The position numbers were made by a program, and so were the translations under genes. The notes beneath the pieces were generated by a model, which saw nothing but the letters and a program-made list of their open reading frames with translations, did no database searches and had not been told where the DNA came from. From NCBI GenBank assembly GCA_049671305.1, contig JBATUR010000045.1, positions 31,424 through 95,423 of the forward strand: 64,000 nucleotides of DNA, written 5' to 3'. The stretch comes from CADCTM01 sp049671305. GTDB lineage: Bacteria; Cyanobacteriota; Cyanobacteriia; Cyanobacteriales; Coleofasciculaceae. Below, piece after piece: positions 8,902 through 17,074 of this stretch. How positions within the stretch are numbered: the stretch's first letter is position 1; the number at the start of each line of letters is the position of its first letter.

Positions 8902-11742
8902 ATGATTAACATTAGCGAGTTTCAATCATACCTGCAAGAAATCTGCCGCTACTACGAGCAGTGGTGGACTGAGGTTGCTTTAACTGACACGATCGCAAAT
9001 CAACTTGCTCGCTTCTCATTTGAGCAGATGGTGCAAACTGAGGAGAAGGAGAAGACAGAGGAAAAACCGCAGAAAATCTCGCTGCCAATTTTTCAAGGAA
9101 TACAGACTTACCTTCAATCAGAGCATATCTTATTAGTTGGTTCGCCCGGTGTCGGCAAATCAACGGCTCTTTTACGTTGTTTAATTAGCTTTGCTTCATT
9201 GGAACTTGAGAAACCAGAACCTCGAATTCCCGTGCTGATAAAGTTGAAAATGTATGAGGTTCCTCCACCTAACTCTGAAGATCCTTCGGGGATGTTGGCA
9301 CTAATTAGAGCTGCTCTTAAGCCACAACTACGACGACTAAAACTGAAAATTCCAGAAATTCCAAAAGTTGAAGAGCTATTGTTTCAGAAACGACTGATTC
9401 TGCTCTTAGACGGCTTGAACGAGATGCCAGCAGACACACGTCGTACAAAATTGCAAGTATTTCGTGACGAGTGCAAAGATTCCGAAATACCTCTTATCTG
9501 CACAACAAGAGAAGGTGGCGGTACTCTAGGCATCAACAGGCAATTAGAAATTCAACCGCCTAGCTCTTTAGAGATTGATCGCTTTTTACGAGAATGTATG
9601 CCCGCTCAAGGGCAACAAGTGTTGCAATTGTTGAACCGAGATAACCGAGAGTTGAGCCGCACGCCATTTGTTTTATGGATGCTGTATCAATTGTTTCAGG
9701 AGAAAGGCGTTGTTGTAGAGACTTTGGGAGAGGCATTCCGGCAATTTTTTCAGTCTTTCCAAAAATACAAAGAAGATGCACCTGTTAGCGATGAGCGCCG
9801 CGAAGATTGGAATCTTTGGCTGGAATGTTTGGCATTTACAATGCTAAACTCTCCACCAAATGAGTCTAGTTTGGTAATCTCTAAGGAACGAGCAGAAAAA
9901 GTTCTTGCTGAAAGTGAAAGGTTTGGTCATCTTTATGGTGCTTCATCCCGGATTGAAGAGTTACTTAAGTATCACCTTTTGGAGAGAGTTTCTGATAAGG
10001 AAGTTAGTTTTCATCATCAATTGATTCAGGAATATTATGCGGCAGAATGTCTACTTCCTCAGCTATCTGAACTGATTAAAGAGCAATCAGGTCAGAAATA
10101 TACTCGATTTCAGATAGATTATCTCAACTATTTGAAATGGACAGAAGCGATCGCGATTATGCTTGGGCTACCGGAGATTACTGAAAACCAGGCAGAACGA
10201 TTAATAAAGTTGGCGTTGGATGTGGATTTGCAGTTGGGAGCAAGGTTGGCGGGGGAAGTCAAACCAGATTTTCAACAGAAAACAGTTAGCATGATTGCTA
10301 AACAGCAAGTCTGTAAGAAACTTAGAAGTAGGCTGCTAGGTAAAACACGCTCTGAGGCTGCTGTTCCACTGTTAATCGAATTACTTCAGGATGAAAGTTC
10401 CTCTGTACGTTCCGATGTAGTTTATGCATTAGGACAAATTGGTGGTGAAGCAGCAATTTCAGTATTAATCGAGGCATTGAACGATGATAACTATTCTGTG
10501 CGTTCCGGCGTAATTGATGCATTAGATCAGATTGGTGGAGAATTAGTACGTCCTGGTCTTATTAAAGCTTTAGAAGATGAAGATAAGTACTTAAGCAGAA
10601 AAGCACTTTTATTATTAGCAGAAATAGACTTAGGAGACAACTTTGAAATACTAAGTAATGCAATTTTAGACCCTGATACTAGTTTGGTTGCAGCTATTGC
10701 GATAACTAGAATTGATTCAAAAAAATCTGCTCCAGTCCTGCTCAAAGCAATTAAAAGTTCAAACTTTCGTGTGCAATTTAGTGCAGCGTTTGCACTGGGA
10801 ACGATGGGATTTGAAATTGCAGTACCAGTTTTACAACAAGCAATTGAAATTATAGATTTATCAGATATTCATAGGATGGTAATTCACCTATTAGCAAGAA
10901 TTGACTCAGAACAAGCTGTCTCAGCCATGAAAAAACTGATTCAAGATCCAAATCCTGATAAAAGTAATCTAGTAATCAATACTTTACTGTCAATGGACAT
11001 CGAAGAGATTGCCCCAGCTCTGCGTAGAGTCATTCAAGACCCAATAAGTGAATATAAAACGAGCTTTGATCGAAAACTCAACATAGTCAATACAGAAGAA
11101 ATATCTGACTGCCTTCTTCAAGCTACACAGAATATACGTCCTGATGTAGTAAAAAGTGCAGCTTTTCTTTTGAGAAAATATGGAAATCCTGAAATGCTTT
11201 CTACCCTTTGGCAGCAGCAAATCAGGCTTTTTCAAGAGGATATTGTTGAAACCATCGCTTCCATCCAATCACGCTGCCAATTCTACAATTACGAAATCGC
11301 ACAATCTTCCCGACCCGCAGCGCCAAAGGCAGAATATTCAAACTCACCACAAGGATTTACTATCATGACTGACAAACAACCAATCATCAACTTTAATCAA
11401 TCAAATGCGACTGTAGGTGTCAATTATGCCGCTGAAAATAGCAACATCAAATTTCAGCAAAACGTCAAAAACATCTCCGAACAAGACCTTGCCGAAGCTG
11501 CAAAAAAAATTCAATCTCTCTTAAGTCAACTCGCTCAAACCTATTCCCATACCACCGAGTCCCAACAACAGACCTTCATTCAAAAATTTATAGCACAGCT
11601 TGAATCTACTCCTGACCTCATAAAAGTTATCCTCGCAGGTGGTATCGAATGGCTAAAAATTCTCTGTCCTCCTACTGGAATTCCTATTGAAATGTCACGT
11701 AGCCTCTACGAAGCTGTGCAAAAACGTGACAGTCAAGCGTAA
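8902..11742 (+). CDS. NACHT-family STAND NTPase with HEAT repeats
   Basis: A 946-residue STAND-class ATPase. Residues 1-70 form the N-terminal segment common in cyanobacterial NACHT proteins (begins INISEFQSYLQEICRYYEQW). Walker A is GSPGVGKS (80-87) and Walker B is LILLLDGLNE with D170. A winged-helix/HEAT-like arm follows, then about five HEAT repeats from residue 483 to 715 (SEAAVPLLIELLQDE, AISVLIEALNDD and others), which usually sense a ligand. The last 125 residues (from M822) are a separate low-complexity plus helical tail. STAND NTPases with such sensors act in antiviral or cell-death signalling; no toxic effector domain is visible. It is divergent from the McrBC-ASCH run. Confidence 0.85.
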   Translation: MINISEFQSYLQEICRYYEQWWTEVALTDTIANQLARFSFEQMVQTEEKEKTEEKPQKISLPIFQGIQTYLQSEHILLVGSPGVGKSTALLRCLISFASLELEKPEPRIPVLIKLKMYEVPPPNSEDPSGMLALIRAALKPQLRRLKLKIPEIPKVEELLFQKRLILLLDGLNEMPADTRRTKLQVFRDECKDSEIPLICTTREGGGTLGINRQLEIQPPSSLEIDRFLRECMPAQGQQVLQLLNRDNRELSRTPFVLWMLYQLFQEKGVVVETLGEAFRQFFQSFQKYKEDAPVSDERREDWNLWLECLAFTMLNSPPNESSLVISKERAEKVLAESERFGHLYGASSRIEELLKYHLLERVSDKEVSFHHQLIQEYYAAECLLPQLSELIKEQSGQKYTRFQIDYLNYLKWTEAIAIMLGLPEITENQAERLIKLALDVDLQLGARLAGEVKPDFQQKTVSMIAKQQVCKKLRSRLLGKTRSEAAVPLLIELLQDESSSVRSDVVYALGQIGGEAAISVLIEALNDDNYSVRSGVIDALDQIGGELVRPGLIKALEDEDKYLSRKALLLLAEIDLGDNFEILSNAILDPDTSLVAAIAITRIDSKKSAPVLLKAIKSSNFRVQFSAAFALGTMGFEIAVPVLQQAIEIIDLSDIHRMVIHLLARIDSEQAVSAMKKLIQDPNPDKSNLVINTLLSMDIEEIAPALRRVIQDPISEYKTSFDRKLNIVNTEEISDCLLQATQNIRPDVVKSAAFLLRKYGNPEMLSTLWQQQIRLFQEDIVETIASIQSRCQFYNYEIAQSSRPAAPKAEYSNSPQGFTIMTDKQPIINFNQSNATVGVNYAAENSNIKFQQNVKNISEQDLAEAAKKIQSLLSQLAQTYSHTTESQQQTFIQKFIAQLESTPDLIKVILAGGIEWLKILCPPTGIPIEMSRSLYEAVQKRDSQA
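11365..11742 (+). CDS. Nested start: possible separate small product from the NACHT gene 3' end
   Basis: Within the NACHT gene an in-frame ATG at 11365 is preceded by AAGGA with a 9-base spacer, a better ribosome site than that of the full gene. The 125-residue product would start MTDKQPIINFNQSNATVGVN, an asparagine-rich segment followed by an amphipathic helical region (from about residue 35) and a C-terminal hydrophobic helix. The junction with the HEAT region is a proline/serine-rich linker. It may be made both as the tail of the long protein and alone. Separate translation is inference. Confidence 0.35.
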   Translation: MTDKQPIINFNQSNATVGVNYAAENSNIKFQQNVKNISEQDLAEAAKKIQSLLSQLAQTYSHTTESQQQTFIQKFIAQLESTPDLIKVILAGGIEWLKILCPPTGIPIEMSRSLYEAVQKRDSQA

Positions 11743-11793
11743 GACAAGGAGAACAGACCTATTGCAACATATAAGTAACTCTACCCCAACCCT

Positions 11794-11811
11794 CCTCTTA
11801 CTAAGAAGAGG
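11794..11811 (+). terminator. Weak hairpin behind the NACHT gene
   Basis: CCTCTT and AAGAGG form a 6-bp stem with a 6-base loop about 50 bases behind the stop codon. Only a short interrupted T run follows, so termination is uncertain. Confidence 0.25.
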
Positions 11812-11897
11812 CTTATTTGGGCTTTTGGAAGAGGTCTAATATATCCATGCAAATATACAAAAGCGATCGCGTTACCTCCCAAAGTGTTATCGCCTCA

Positions 11898-13550
11898 TTA
11901 TCGCCTCAAACGCCCCGACCTCAAAATACTGACAATCAACCACAACCCAATAAAACTAGCCGCCCCAAACAACACATTACTAATTAACAACAACTGAGGC
12001 GTCCGTGCATTAGTCGAAATAATCGCCGCGCCCATAATCAACGAACCAACTACAATACTAAAGGAAACTCGATTTGCCGAATCATCCATACTACGACGCA
12101 ACGGATCGAGGTCTTTGATTGTAATATTCCATCTCAAAGTTTCCGAAGTAACCCGATCTAATAGCAACTCTAACTGACGCGGAGTTTGCAAGGAAAGACT
12201 CTTAAGATCTAATGCCGTTCTAAGCACTGTCTGCAAAGGATTATCGCCCAATAACTGACGACGAAACAAATCCGTCATCAGCGGTTTTATCTCATTTAAA
12301 AGATTAATTTCTGGGTCAAAACTACGGGCAACACCTTCTAAATTCGCTAAGGTTTTGGCATACAAGCCCATATTACTAGGAAGCCGCACTTTATTATTTC
12401 GTGAAACTTGCAACACTTCATAAAAAACCTGACTAAAATTGATTTGTGACAGGCTAAGATTATAATATTTACGCAACATCCGGTCGTAATCATTGGAAAG
12501 TTTTGATAAATTTGCCGGATGTGCTGACTCTGCCAAATCTAATGTTAATTGACTACAACGTTGGGCATCTAAATCAACAATTGCCAACAACATTTCTGTT
12601 AAAATCTGCTGGGTGCGCGGGTCTAAACGCCCTACCATGCCACAGTCTAACAGTGCTAGCCGACCATCATTTAAATAAAATAAATTACCAGGATGGGGGT
12701 CAGCATGGAAAAATCCATCAATATAAAGTTGCTGAAAAAAGGAACGGAATAAAAGTGTAGTGATATCTTTGCGTTGAGTATCGGCATCCTTGCCATCTCG
12801 CAAGGCTGGTAACTTTGCTAATAAAATTGGTACACCATCCAACCATTCCATCACCATCAACTTTTTCGAGGTAAAATCCCAGTAAATTTCTGGTACAACT
12901 AATTGTGTTGGATCAAACCAACGACTTGTTGATAAATTTTGGCGTAGTTGCTGAGTGTAGCCTGCTTCTTGAGTGAAATCGAGTTCCGCTTGTAGCGCCG
13001 TTACAAACTCTTCTGCCGTCCCGACAATATCAAAATCTTGACCAAAGTTTGTGCGCGAAACCAACTCTGCTAAAGATCTAATTAAACTAATATCTTGAGC
13101 GACAACCGCATCAATACCAGGACGTTGCACCTTCAGTGCCACTTCTTGACCACTTTTTAGGGTAGCACGGTGGGTTTGGGCAATGGAACCGGCGGCAACG
13201 GCTTGAGGATTAATTGCGGCGAAGGCTTCCTCTAAAGGTATTCTGAGTTGTTGGCGAATTAGAATTTCTACTTCTATCCAGGGTACCGCTGGCACATTTG
13301 CTTGTAAGTCGGTTAGGGCTTCAATATAGTCTCCGGGCAACAAGTCGGGGCGGGTACTGAGGAGTTGCCCCAATTTGACGTAGACGGGTCCCAAATCAAT
13401 CAGGATGTTGCGTAAGACTGCGGGAGTCGGGAGATTTGGTTCATCCGTTTTGCCACCCGTCAACAGCCCGCGCATATAGTCCCAGCCATTGCGGAGGACG
13501 ACTTCGATGATTTCCCTTTGTCGGGAAGTGGTTTGAGTTAGGGCAAACAT
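11898..13550 (-). CDS. ABC1 (AarF/UbiB/ADCK) family atypical kinase
   Basis: Membrane-associated atypical kinase-like ATPase of the UbiB family, linked to isoprenoid quinone metabolism; cyanobacteria carry several copies. Visible motifs are the family K-x-G-Q signature KLGQLLSTRPDLLP, the Ala-rich loop AAGSIAQTHRA, the ATP-lysine segment EVALKVQRPG, the catalytic HADPHPGNLF and the metal-binding LLDCGMVGRLD. Two hydrophobic segments close the protein (VSFSIVVGSLIMGAAII and the stretch after it). The ATG at 13550 is preferred; a TTG lies 11 codons upstream. The gene converges with the NACHT gene. Confidence 0.9.
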   Translation of the reverse strand: MFALTQTTSRQREIIEVVLRNGWDYMRGLLTGGKTDEPNLPTPAVLRNILIDLGPVYVKLGQLLSTRPDLLPGDYIEALTDLQANVPAVPWIEVEILIRQQLRIPLEEAFAAINPQAVAAGSIAQTHRATLKSGQEVALKVQRPGIDAVVAQDISLIRSLAELVSRTNFGQDFDIVGTAEEFVTALQAELDFTQEAGYTQQLRQNLSTSRWFDPTQLVVPEIYWDFTSKKLMVMEWLDGVPILLAKLPALRDGKDADTQRKDITTLLFRSFFQQLYIDGFFHADPHPGNLFYLNDGRLALLDCGMVGRLDPRTQQILTEMLLAIVDLDAQRCSQLTLDLAESAHPANLSKLSNDYDRMLRKYYNLSLSQINFSQVFYEVLQVSRNNKVRLPSNMGLYAKTLANLEGVARSFDPEINLLNEIKPLMTDLFRRQLLGDNPLQTVLRTALDLKSLSLQTPRQLELLLDRVTSETLRWNITIKDLDPLRRSMDDSANRVSFSIVVGSLIMGAAIISTNARTPQLLLISNVLFGAASFIGLWLIVSILRSGRLRR

Positions 13551-13660
13551 CGCAAGGAAAGCTAAAGGATACAGAAATGGCAATTATTGTTTGTTGTAGC
13601 GTTGATTGCTAGTGCCTGCCAATGTGTCTGGAGTAGGAGATTAGAGGGGGAAGTCATACT

Positions 13661-13945
13661 TAAGCCGAAAACCGCCGGGGGTTTAAACCCCCGTCTAATA
13701 GCTAAAGTCCATTGAAATGGACTGAAGAAATAAGAACTCATTAGTCCTCTAAAGAGGACTTGGGCTTTGAGGCAGGGGTTTCAACCCCTGTCGGAATATG
13801 GGTTTCACCTTAAGCCGTTCTCCTTAAGTCCCCGTCTAATAGCTAAAGTCCTCTAAAAAGGACTGAAAAACCACCTTAGTCCTCTAAAGAGGACTTGGGC
13901 TTTGAGGCAGGGGTTTCAACCCCTGTCGGAATATGGGTTTCACTT
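13661..13945. repeat. Two tandem units of a multi-hairpin palindromic element
   Basis: Two copies of a roughly 150-bp unit (13661-13810 and 13811-13945), each beginning TAAGCCG and ending GGAATATGGGTTTCAC. Each unit is a chain of short perfect palindromes: GGGGGTTTAAACCCCC (first unit), AAGTCC-loop-GGACT, AGTCCTCTAAAGAGGACT and AGGGGTTTCAACCCCT. Linker GTCTAATAGCTAAAGTCC is shared by both. The second unit has lost most of its first hairpin. The same architecture recurs inside the NB-ARC gene at 15800-15912. Such elements are dispersed in cyanobacterial genomes; no coding capacity is evident. The rest of the gap (13551-14018) holds no gene that I can see. Confidence 0.8.
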
Positions 13946-14018
13946 AAGTTGACACTACTTTGCAGAGATGCCGACTTTTAATTAGATTTATTTTTATTAA
14001 ATTATTTACCATAAATAC

Positions 14019-14114
14019 TTGCTTTTGTCAAGGAAGTGTGTAATAATAGCATTGTTGCAACGGCAACAGAGACAGAAGCCAGCCCCCGTACCGTCCAAAG
14101 TCGAAAGGCTGGCT
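14019..14114 (+). promoter_or_regulatory. Possible promoter and structured leader
   Basis: TTGCTT at 14019-14024 and TAATAAT at 14041-14047 are spaced like a sigma-70-type -35/-10 pair. The following leader contains GTTGC-AACG-GCAAC (14053-14066) and an 8-bp stem AGCCAGCC / GGCTGGCT (14077-14084 with 14107-14114), ending 20 bases before the AAAGGAG ribosome site of the 14153 gene. A regulatory role of the hairpins is inference. Confidence 0.3.
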
Positions 14115-14152
14115 CTGGCTCCCATAAACGAGTCAAAGGAGACAAATTTATT

Positions 14153-14335
14153 ATGACTTACAAAGATAGTCTTAAGCCTTGGGCAGTGGTGCGCTTGGGC
14201 AAAAAGTTGCAATGGGTGACTGTCGCCCGTTACAAATCTCGTGCTGATGCTGAAGGGCATCAGTTGTTATTAAAACAGCGTGTGCCTGATATTGAGTTTA
14301 AAGTTGTTTTCGACTTGCCTGATCGTAAGGAATAG
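14153..14335 (+). CDS. Small conserved cyanobacterial protein
   Basis: A 60-residue protein starting MTYKDSLKPWAVVRLGKK. The ATG at 14153 has a strong AAAGGAG site (14135-14141); the frame is open upstream but that part is the structured leader and is unlikely to be translated. The segment YKSRADAEGHQLLLKQ resembles the repeat unit of small SPOR-like folds, but the match is short. No signal peptide or membrane segment. Function unknown. Confidence 0.7.
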   Translation: MTYKDSLKPWAVVRLGKKLQWVTVARYKSRADAEGHQLLLKQRVPDIEFKVVFDLPDRKE

Positions 14336-14364
14336 AAAGGACTTAGGCAGAGATGCCATATATG

Positions 14365-14392
14365 GTAGGGGCGCATGGCTGTGCGCCCCTAC
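14365..14392. repeat. Dispersed palindrome
   Basis: GTAGGGGCGCA and TGCGCCCCTAC form a perfect 11-bp stem with a 6-base loop. It lies 30 bases behind the small gene at 14153 and could also act as its terminator, though no T run follows (ACGGGTTTTCC). A related hairpin occurs at 43606-43635. Confidence 0.7.
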
Positions 14393-14474
14393 GGGTTTTC
14401 CGGAATGAGGCGTATTGAGTCGTTATATTGGTGACATATCCTCATATAAACCCGCCGCGCCCCAGGATGACATT

Positions 14475-14894
14475 ATGGAACCGATTTCTTTGACCGCAGG
14501 AGCGATCGCTACTTTAGCCTTTACAAAAGCCGTGGAAAAAGCAGGCGAAAAATTTACCGAAGCAGCACTCAAAAAGATGGATATCTTGCGTAAAAAGATT
14601 TGGGACAAATTGCGGGGCAATGTTAAAGCTGAAACTGCCCTTACTGCTGCGGAAAAAGGCTCAAAATCCGATTTAGATAAAGTTGCTGATTATTTGAAAA
14701 TCGTGATGAATGAAGAACCGGAATTTGCCAAAGAGGTTCAGGCGCTTGCTCATGAAATTCGGATTGGCAAAATCCAAGATAACAGCAGCATGACTCAGAA
14801 TAACCACGATAACAGCACAGGCTACCAAACAAAGATTGAGCAAGGTAAAAACTATCTTGGCGGGACTCACAACTATTACGGTAAAGGTGACTGA
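14475..14894 (+). CDS. NLR-like N-terminal module, separated from NB-ARC by one TGA
   Basis: A 139-residue product from ATG 14475 (AGGA 7 bases upstream); a TTG at 14415 in the same frame is less likely. It begins MEPISLTAGAIATLAFTKAV and has a long charged amphipathic helical region (about 20-100), then an Asn/Tyr/Gly-rich linker ending THNYYGKGD. The TGA at 14892 is followed, in the same frame and with no gap, by LPPLVAEPVLLTPPQNLPPS and the NB-ARC domain. In related cyanobacterial proteins this kind of helical module and linker precede NB-ARC. So this is either the companion of, or the amputated N terminus of, the next gene. Confidence 0.65.
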   Translation: MEPISLTAGAIATLAFTKAVEKAGEKFTEAALKKMDILRKKIWDKLRGNVKAETALTAAEKGSKSDLDKVADYLKIVMNEEPEFAKEVQALAHEIRIGKIQDNSSMTQNNHDNSTGYQTKIEQGKNYLGGTHNYYGKGD

Positions 14895-15008
14895 CTGCCG
14901 CCGCTGGTAGCGGAACCGGTACTGTTAACTCCGCCACAAAATCTTCCCCCTAGCGGCATTTCCCAATTTGTCGGACGAGAAGACGTACTCAAAACTATAC
15001 ATCAGCAA

Positions 15009-16775
15009 TTGCAGCAAACACAGACAGTTGCAATTTCTGCCATTGCTGGCATGGGTGGCGTCGGTAAAACCGAACTGGCGCTGCAATACGCCTTGCAATC
15101 ATCACGTGATAAACAATACCCAGGCGGTATTTGCTGGCTAAATGCCCGAAGTTTGAATGTGGGAATTCAAATTGTCAATTTTGCCAGAAAATATTTAAAG
15201 TTGCAGCCTCCCGAAGGTTGGGAATTACTAGATCAGGTAAAGCATTGCTGGCACAATTGGCTGCCGGGAGATGTGCTGATAGTGCTGGATGATCTGACCA
15301 AATATGAGGATGTGAAGCCTTATTTACCACCAATAGATCTCCGTTTTAAGGTATTGATGACGACGCGGCTACAGTTGGGTGCACCAATTAAACGCTTAGA
15401 TTTGGAGGTGCTGACTCCAGAAGCGGCACTGGCTATGTTGAGGTCGTATATTGGGAAAAAACGGGTAGATAGCCAGTTAGATGTTGCTAAAAAACTCTGC
15501 AAATGGTTGGGTTATTTGCCCTTGGGTTTGGAGTTGGTGGGGCGATATTTGGCTGATGAAGAGGATTTATCCATAGTAGAAATTCAACAACTTTTGGCGC
15601 TGAAATGTGAAGCCTTGGATGAGACTCATCCTGAAATGACAGCAAAGCTAGGTGTTGTGGCTGCCTTTGAGTTGAGTTGGCAGGAATTGGACGAAAATGC
15701 CCAAGTTTTAGGTTATCTGCTTTCTTTGTTTGCCTCTGCGCCCATTCCCTGGTCGTTGGTGGAAAGTGCCACAGACTTTTGGCAAGAATACCAAACCCAC
15801 CAGGGAATAAATTCCCTGGCTGATAGCGAAAGTCCGTTAAAACGGACTGAAGACACTGATGCTAGTCGGTTTAAACCGACTTCCGCTATTAGCCCGGAAC
15901 TTAAGTTCCGGGCGGGGAAAGCGACTATCCCCGATTTAAAGAAAGCCCGACGCGCTTTGCTAAAGTTCAACCTAATTAAGCGCACCAAGAAAGACACCTA
16001 CGAGTTACACCAACTAATTCGAGAATTCTTTTTGGATAAACGGGAAGAGTCCGCCGAGGCAGAGGAACTGAAACTGGCATTTTGTCGGGCAATGGTAGCT
16101 GAGGCAAAGACAATTCCTGCGACACCGACGCTTAAAGATATTGCAGCAGTGAGATTGGCTATTCCTCACATTGGCGAAGCTGCCACTACTCAGAAAGCTT
16201 GGTTGGATGATGAGGATTTAATCAGACCCTTTGTTGGTTTGGGGCGATTCTACGAAGGACAAGGAGACTACAAGCAAGCCGAACCCTGGCGTGAGCAATG
16301 CTTGTCATTAACTAAAGCACGCTTGGGAGAAAACCATCCTGACGTGGCAACCAGTATCAACAATTTGGCAGAACTCTACTATTATCAAGGACGCTACACA
16401 GAAGCAGAACCTTTGTATCTGCAAGCTTTGGAGTGGAGGCAACGGAATCTGGGAGAAAACCATTCTGATGTAGCAGAAAGTCTCAACAATTTGGCAGCAC
16501 TCTACTATTCTCAAAGACGCTACACGGAAGCAGAACCATTGTTTCTGCAAGCATTAGAGTTGAGGCAACGTCTGCTGGGAGAAAACCATCCCGATGTAGC
16601 ACTCAGTCTCAACAATTTGGCATATCTCTACTCTTCTCAAGGACGCTACAGTGAAGCTGAACCATTGTTAGAGCAAGCTTTAGAGTTGAGTGAGCGAGTG
16701 TTGGGGCTTAATCATCCTAATACTGTTAGCTACCGTAAGAATCTGCAAAGACTGCGTGCTCAGCAGGTTGATTGA
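15009..16775 (+). CDS. NB-ARC/TPR STAND NTPase, 5' end interrupted
   Basis: NLR-like ATPase. The P-loop is GMGGVGKT (codons from 15048), Walker B is VLIVLDDL near 15290, and MTTR follows at about 15357. The C terminus has four kinesin-light-chain-type TPRs of 42 residues (from about 16240; motifs NNLAELYYYQGRYTEAEPL and similar), also visible as a 126-bp DNA repeat. Homologous sequence actually begins at 14895, just after an in-frame TGA; that segment includes the conserved SQFVGREDVLKTIHQQL lead-in. No ATG or GTG exists there, only TTG at 15009, which would remove it. About 40 residues (15800-15920) derive from a palindromic repeat. It may be non-functional or depend on readthrough or reinitiation. 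Confidence 0.7.
   Translation: MQQTQTVAISAIAGMGGVGKTELALQYALQSSRDKQYPGGICWLNARSLNVGIQIVNFARKYLKLQPPEGWELLDQVKHCWHNWLPGDVLIVLDDLTKYEDVKPYLPPIDLRFKVLMTTRLQLGAPIKRLDLEVLTPEAALAMLRSYIGKKRVDSQLDVAKKLCKWLGYLPLGLELVGRYLADEEDLSIVEIQQLLALKCEALDETHPEMTAKLGVVAAFELSWQELDENAQVLGYLLSLFASAPIPWSLVESATDFWQEYQTHQGINSLADSESPLKRTEDTDASRFKPTSAISPELKFRAGKATIPDLKKARRALLKFNLIKRTKKDTYELHQLIREFFLDKREESAEAEELKLAFCRAMVAEAKTIPATPTLKDIAAVRLAIPHIGEAATTQKAWLDDEDLIRPFVGLGRFYEGQGDYKQAEPWREQCLSLTKARLGENHPDVATSINNLAELYYYQGRYTEAEPLYLQALEWRQRNLGENHSDVAESLNNLAALYYSQRRYTEAEPLFLQALELRQRLLGENHPDVALSLNNLAYLYSSQGRYSEAEPLLEQALELSERVLGLNHPNTVSYRKNLQRLRAQQVD
15800..15912. repeat. Palindromic element inserted in frame in the NB-ARC gene
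   Basis: Four consecutive palindromes: CCAGGGAATAAATTCCCTGG (15800-15819), AGTCCGTT-AA-AACGGACT (15831-15848), AGTCGGTTTAAACCGACT (15864-15881) and CCCGGAACTTAAGTTCCGGG (15893-15912). The linkers CTGATAGCG and CGCTATTAG are nearly reverse complements, so the whole element is one large dyad. Order and spacing match the intergenic units at 13661-13945. The reading frame stays open through it, encoding a polar stretch that includes SESPLKRTEDTDASRFKPTS. Confidence 0.85.
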
Positions 16776-16843
16776 TGACGAGAGAGGAAAGGCGATAATT
16801 AAAATTGAGCAATCAAAATTAAATTTTTTTGGAGACTCCAAGC

Positions 16844-17074
16844 ATGAGTGAAACTGCCCAAAAACTTAAACTCGAACTTTCTCAGCTTTCTGCAAAAGAA
16901 CGTGCTGAAATTGCCTATTTTTTAATTCATTCTCTAGATGAGGGTATAGATGATAATCTAGAAGCTGCTTGGGATATGGAACTAAGCCAACGTTTGGAAG
17001 ATATTAATTGCAAAACGGCTATTGGAGAACCAATGTCTCAAGTTTTTTCTGAGTTACGAGAAAAGTATTCGTGA
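16844..17074 (+). CDS. Antitoxin, addiction module component family
   Basis: A 76-residue antitoxin starting MSETAQKLKLELSQLSAKER at ATG 16844, with GGAG about 10 bases upstream; a start five codons earlier is less likely. The segment LSAKERAEIAYFLIHSLDE is typical of the TIGR02574-like addiction module antitoxins that pair with RelE/ParE toxins. It overlaps the toxin start by 4 bases, so the two are translationally coupled. Confidence 0.85.
   Translation: MSETAQKLKLELSQLSAKERAEIAYFLIHSLDEGIDDNLEAAWDMELSQRLEDINCKTAIGEPMSQVFSELREKYS

Noticed and set aside
14036..14152. Longer N terminus of the 60-residue protein at 14153
   Set aside because: This stretch consists of the leader hairpins and the ribosome site, and its translation is low in protein-like pattern.
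14892..14894. TGA read as selenocysteine or another recoded residue
   Set aside because: No SECIS-like hairpin was identified just behind it, and selenoprotein use is not expected in an NB-ARC linker. Nonsense mutation, readthrough or two genes are simpler.
16308..16550. Antisense frame over the TPR region
   Set aside because: Its internal repetition only mirrors the 126-bp TPR DNA repeat on the other strand.
16240..16760. 126-bp tandem DNA repeat as a satellite or CRISPR-like array
   Set aside because: The period equals the 42-residue TPR unit and the frame is kept, so it is coding repetition. No CRISPR array was seen anywhere in the window.
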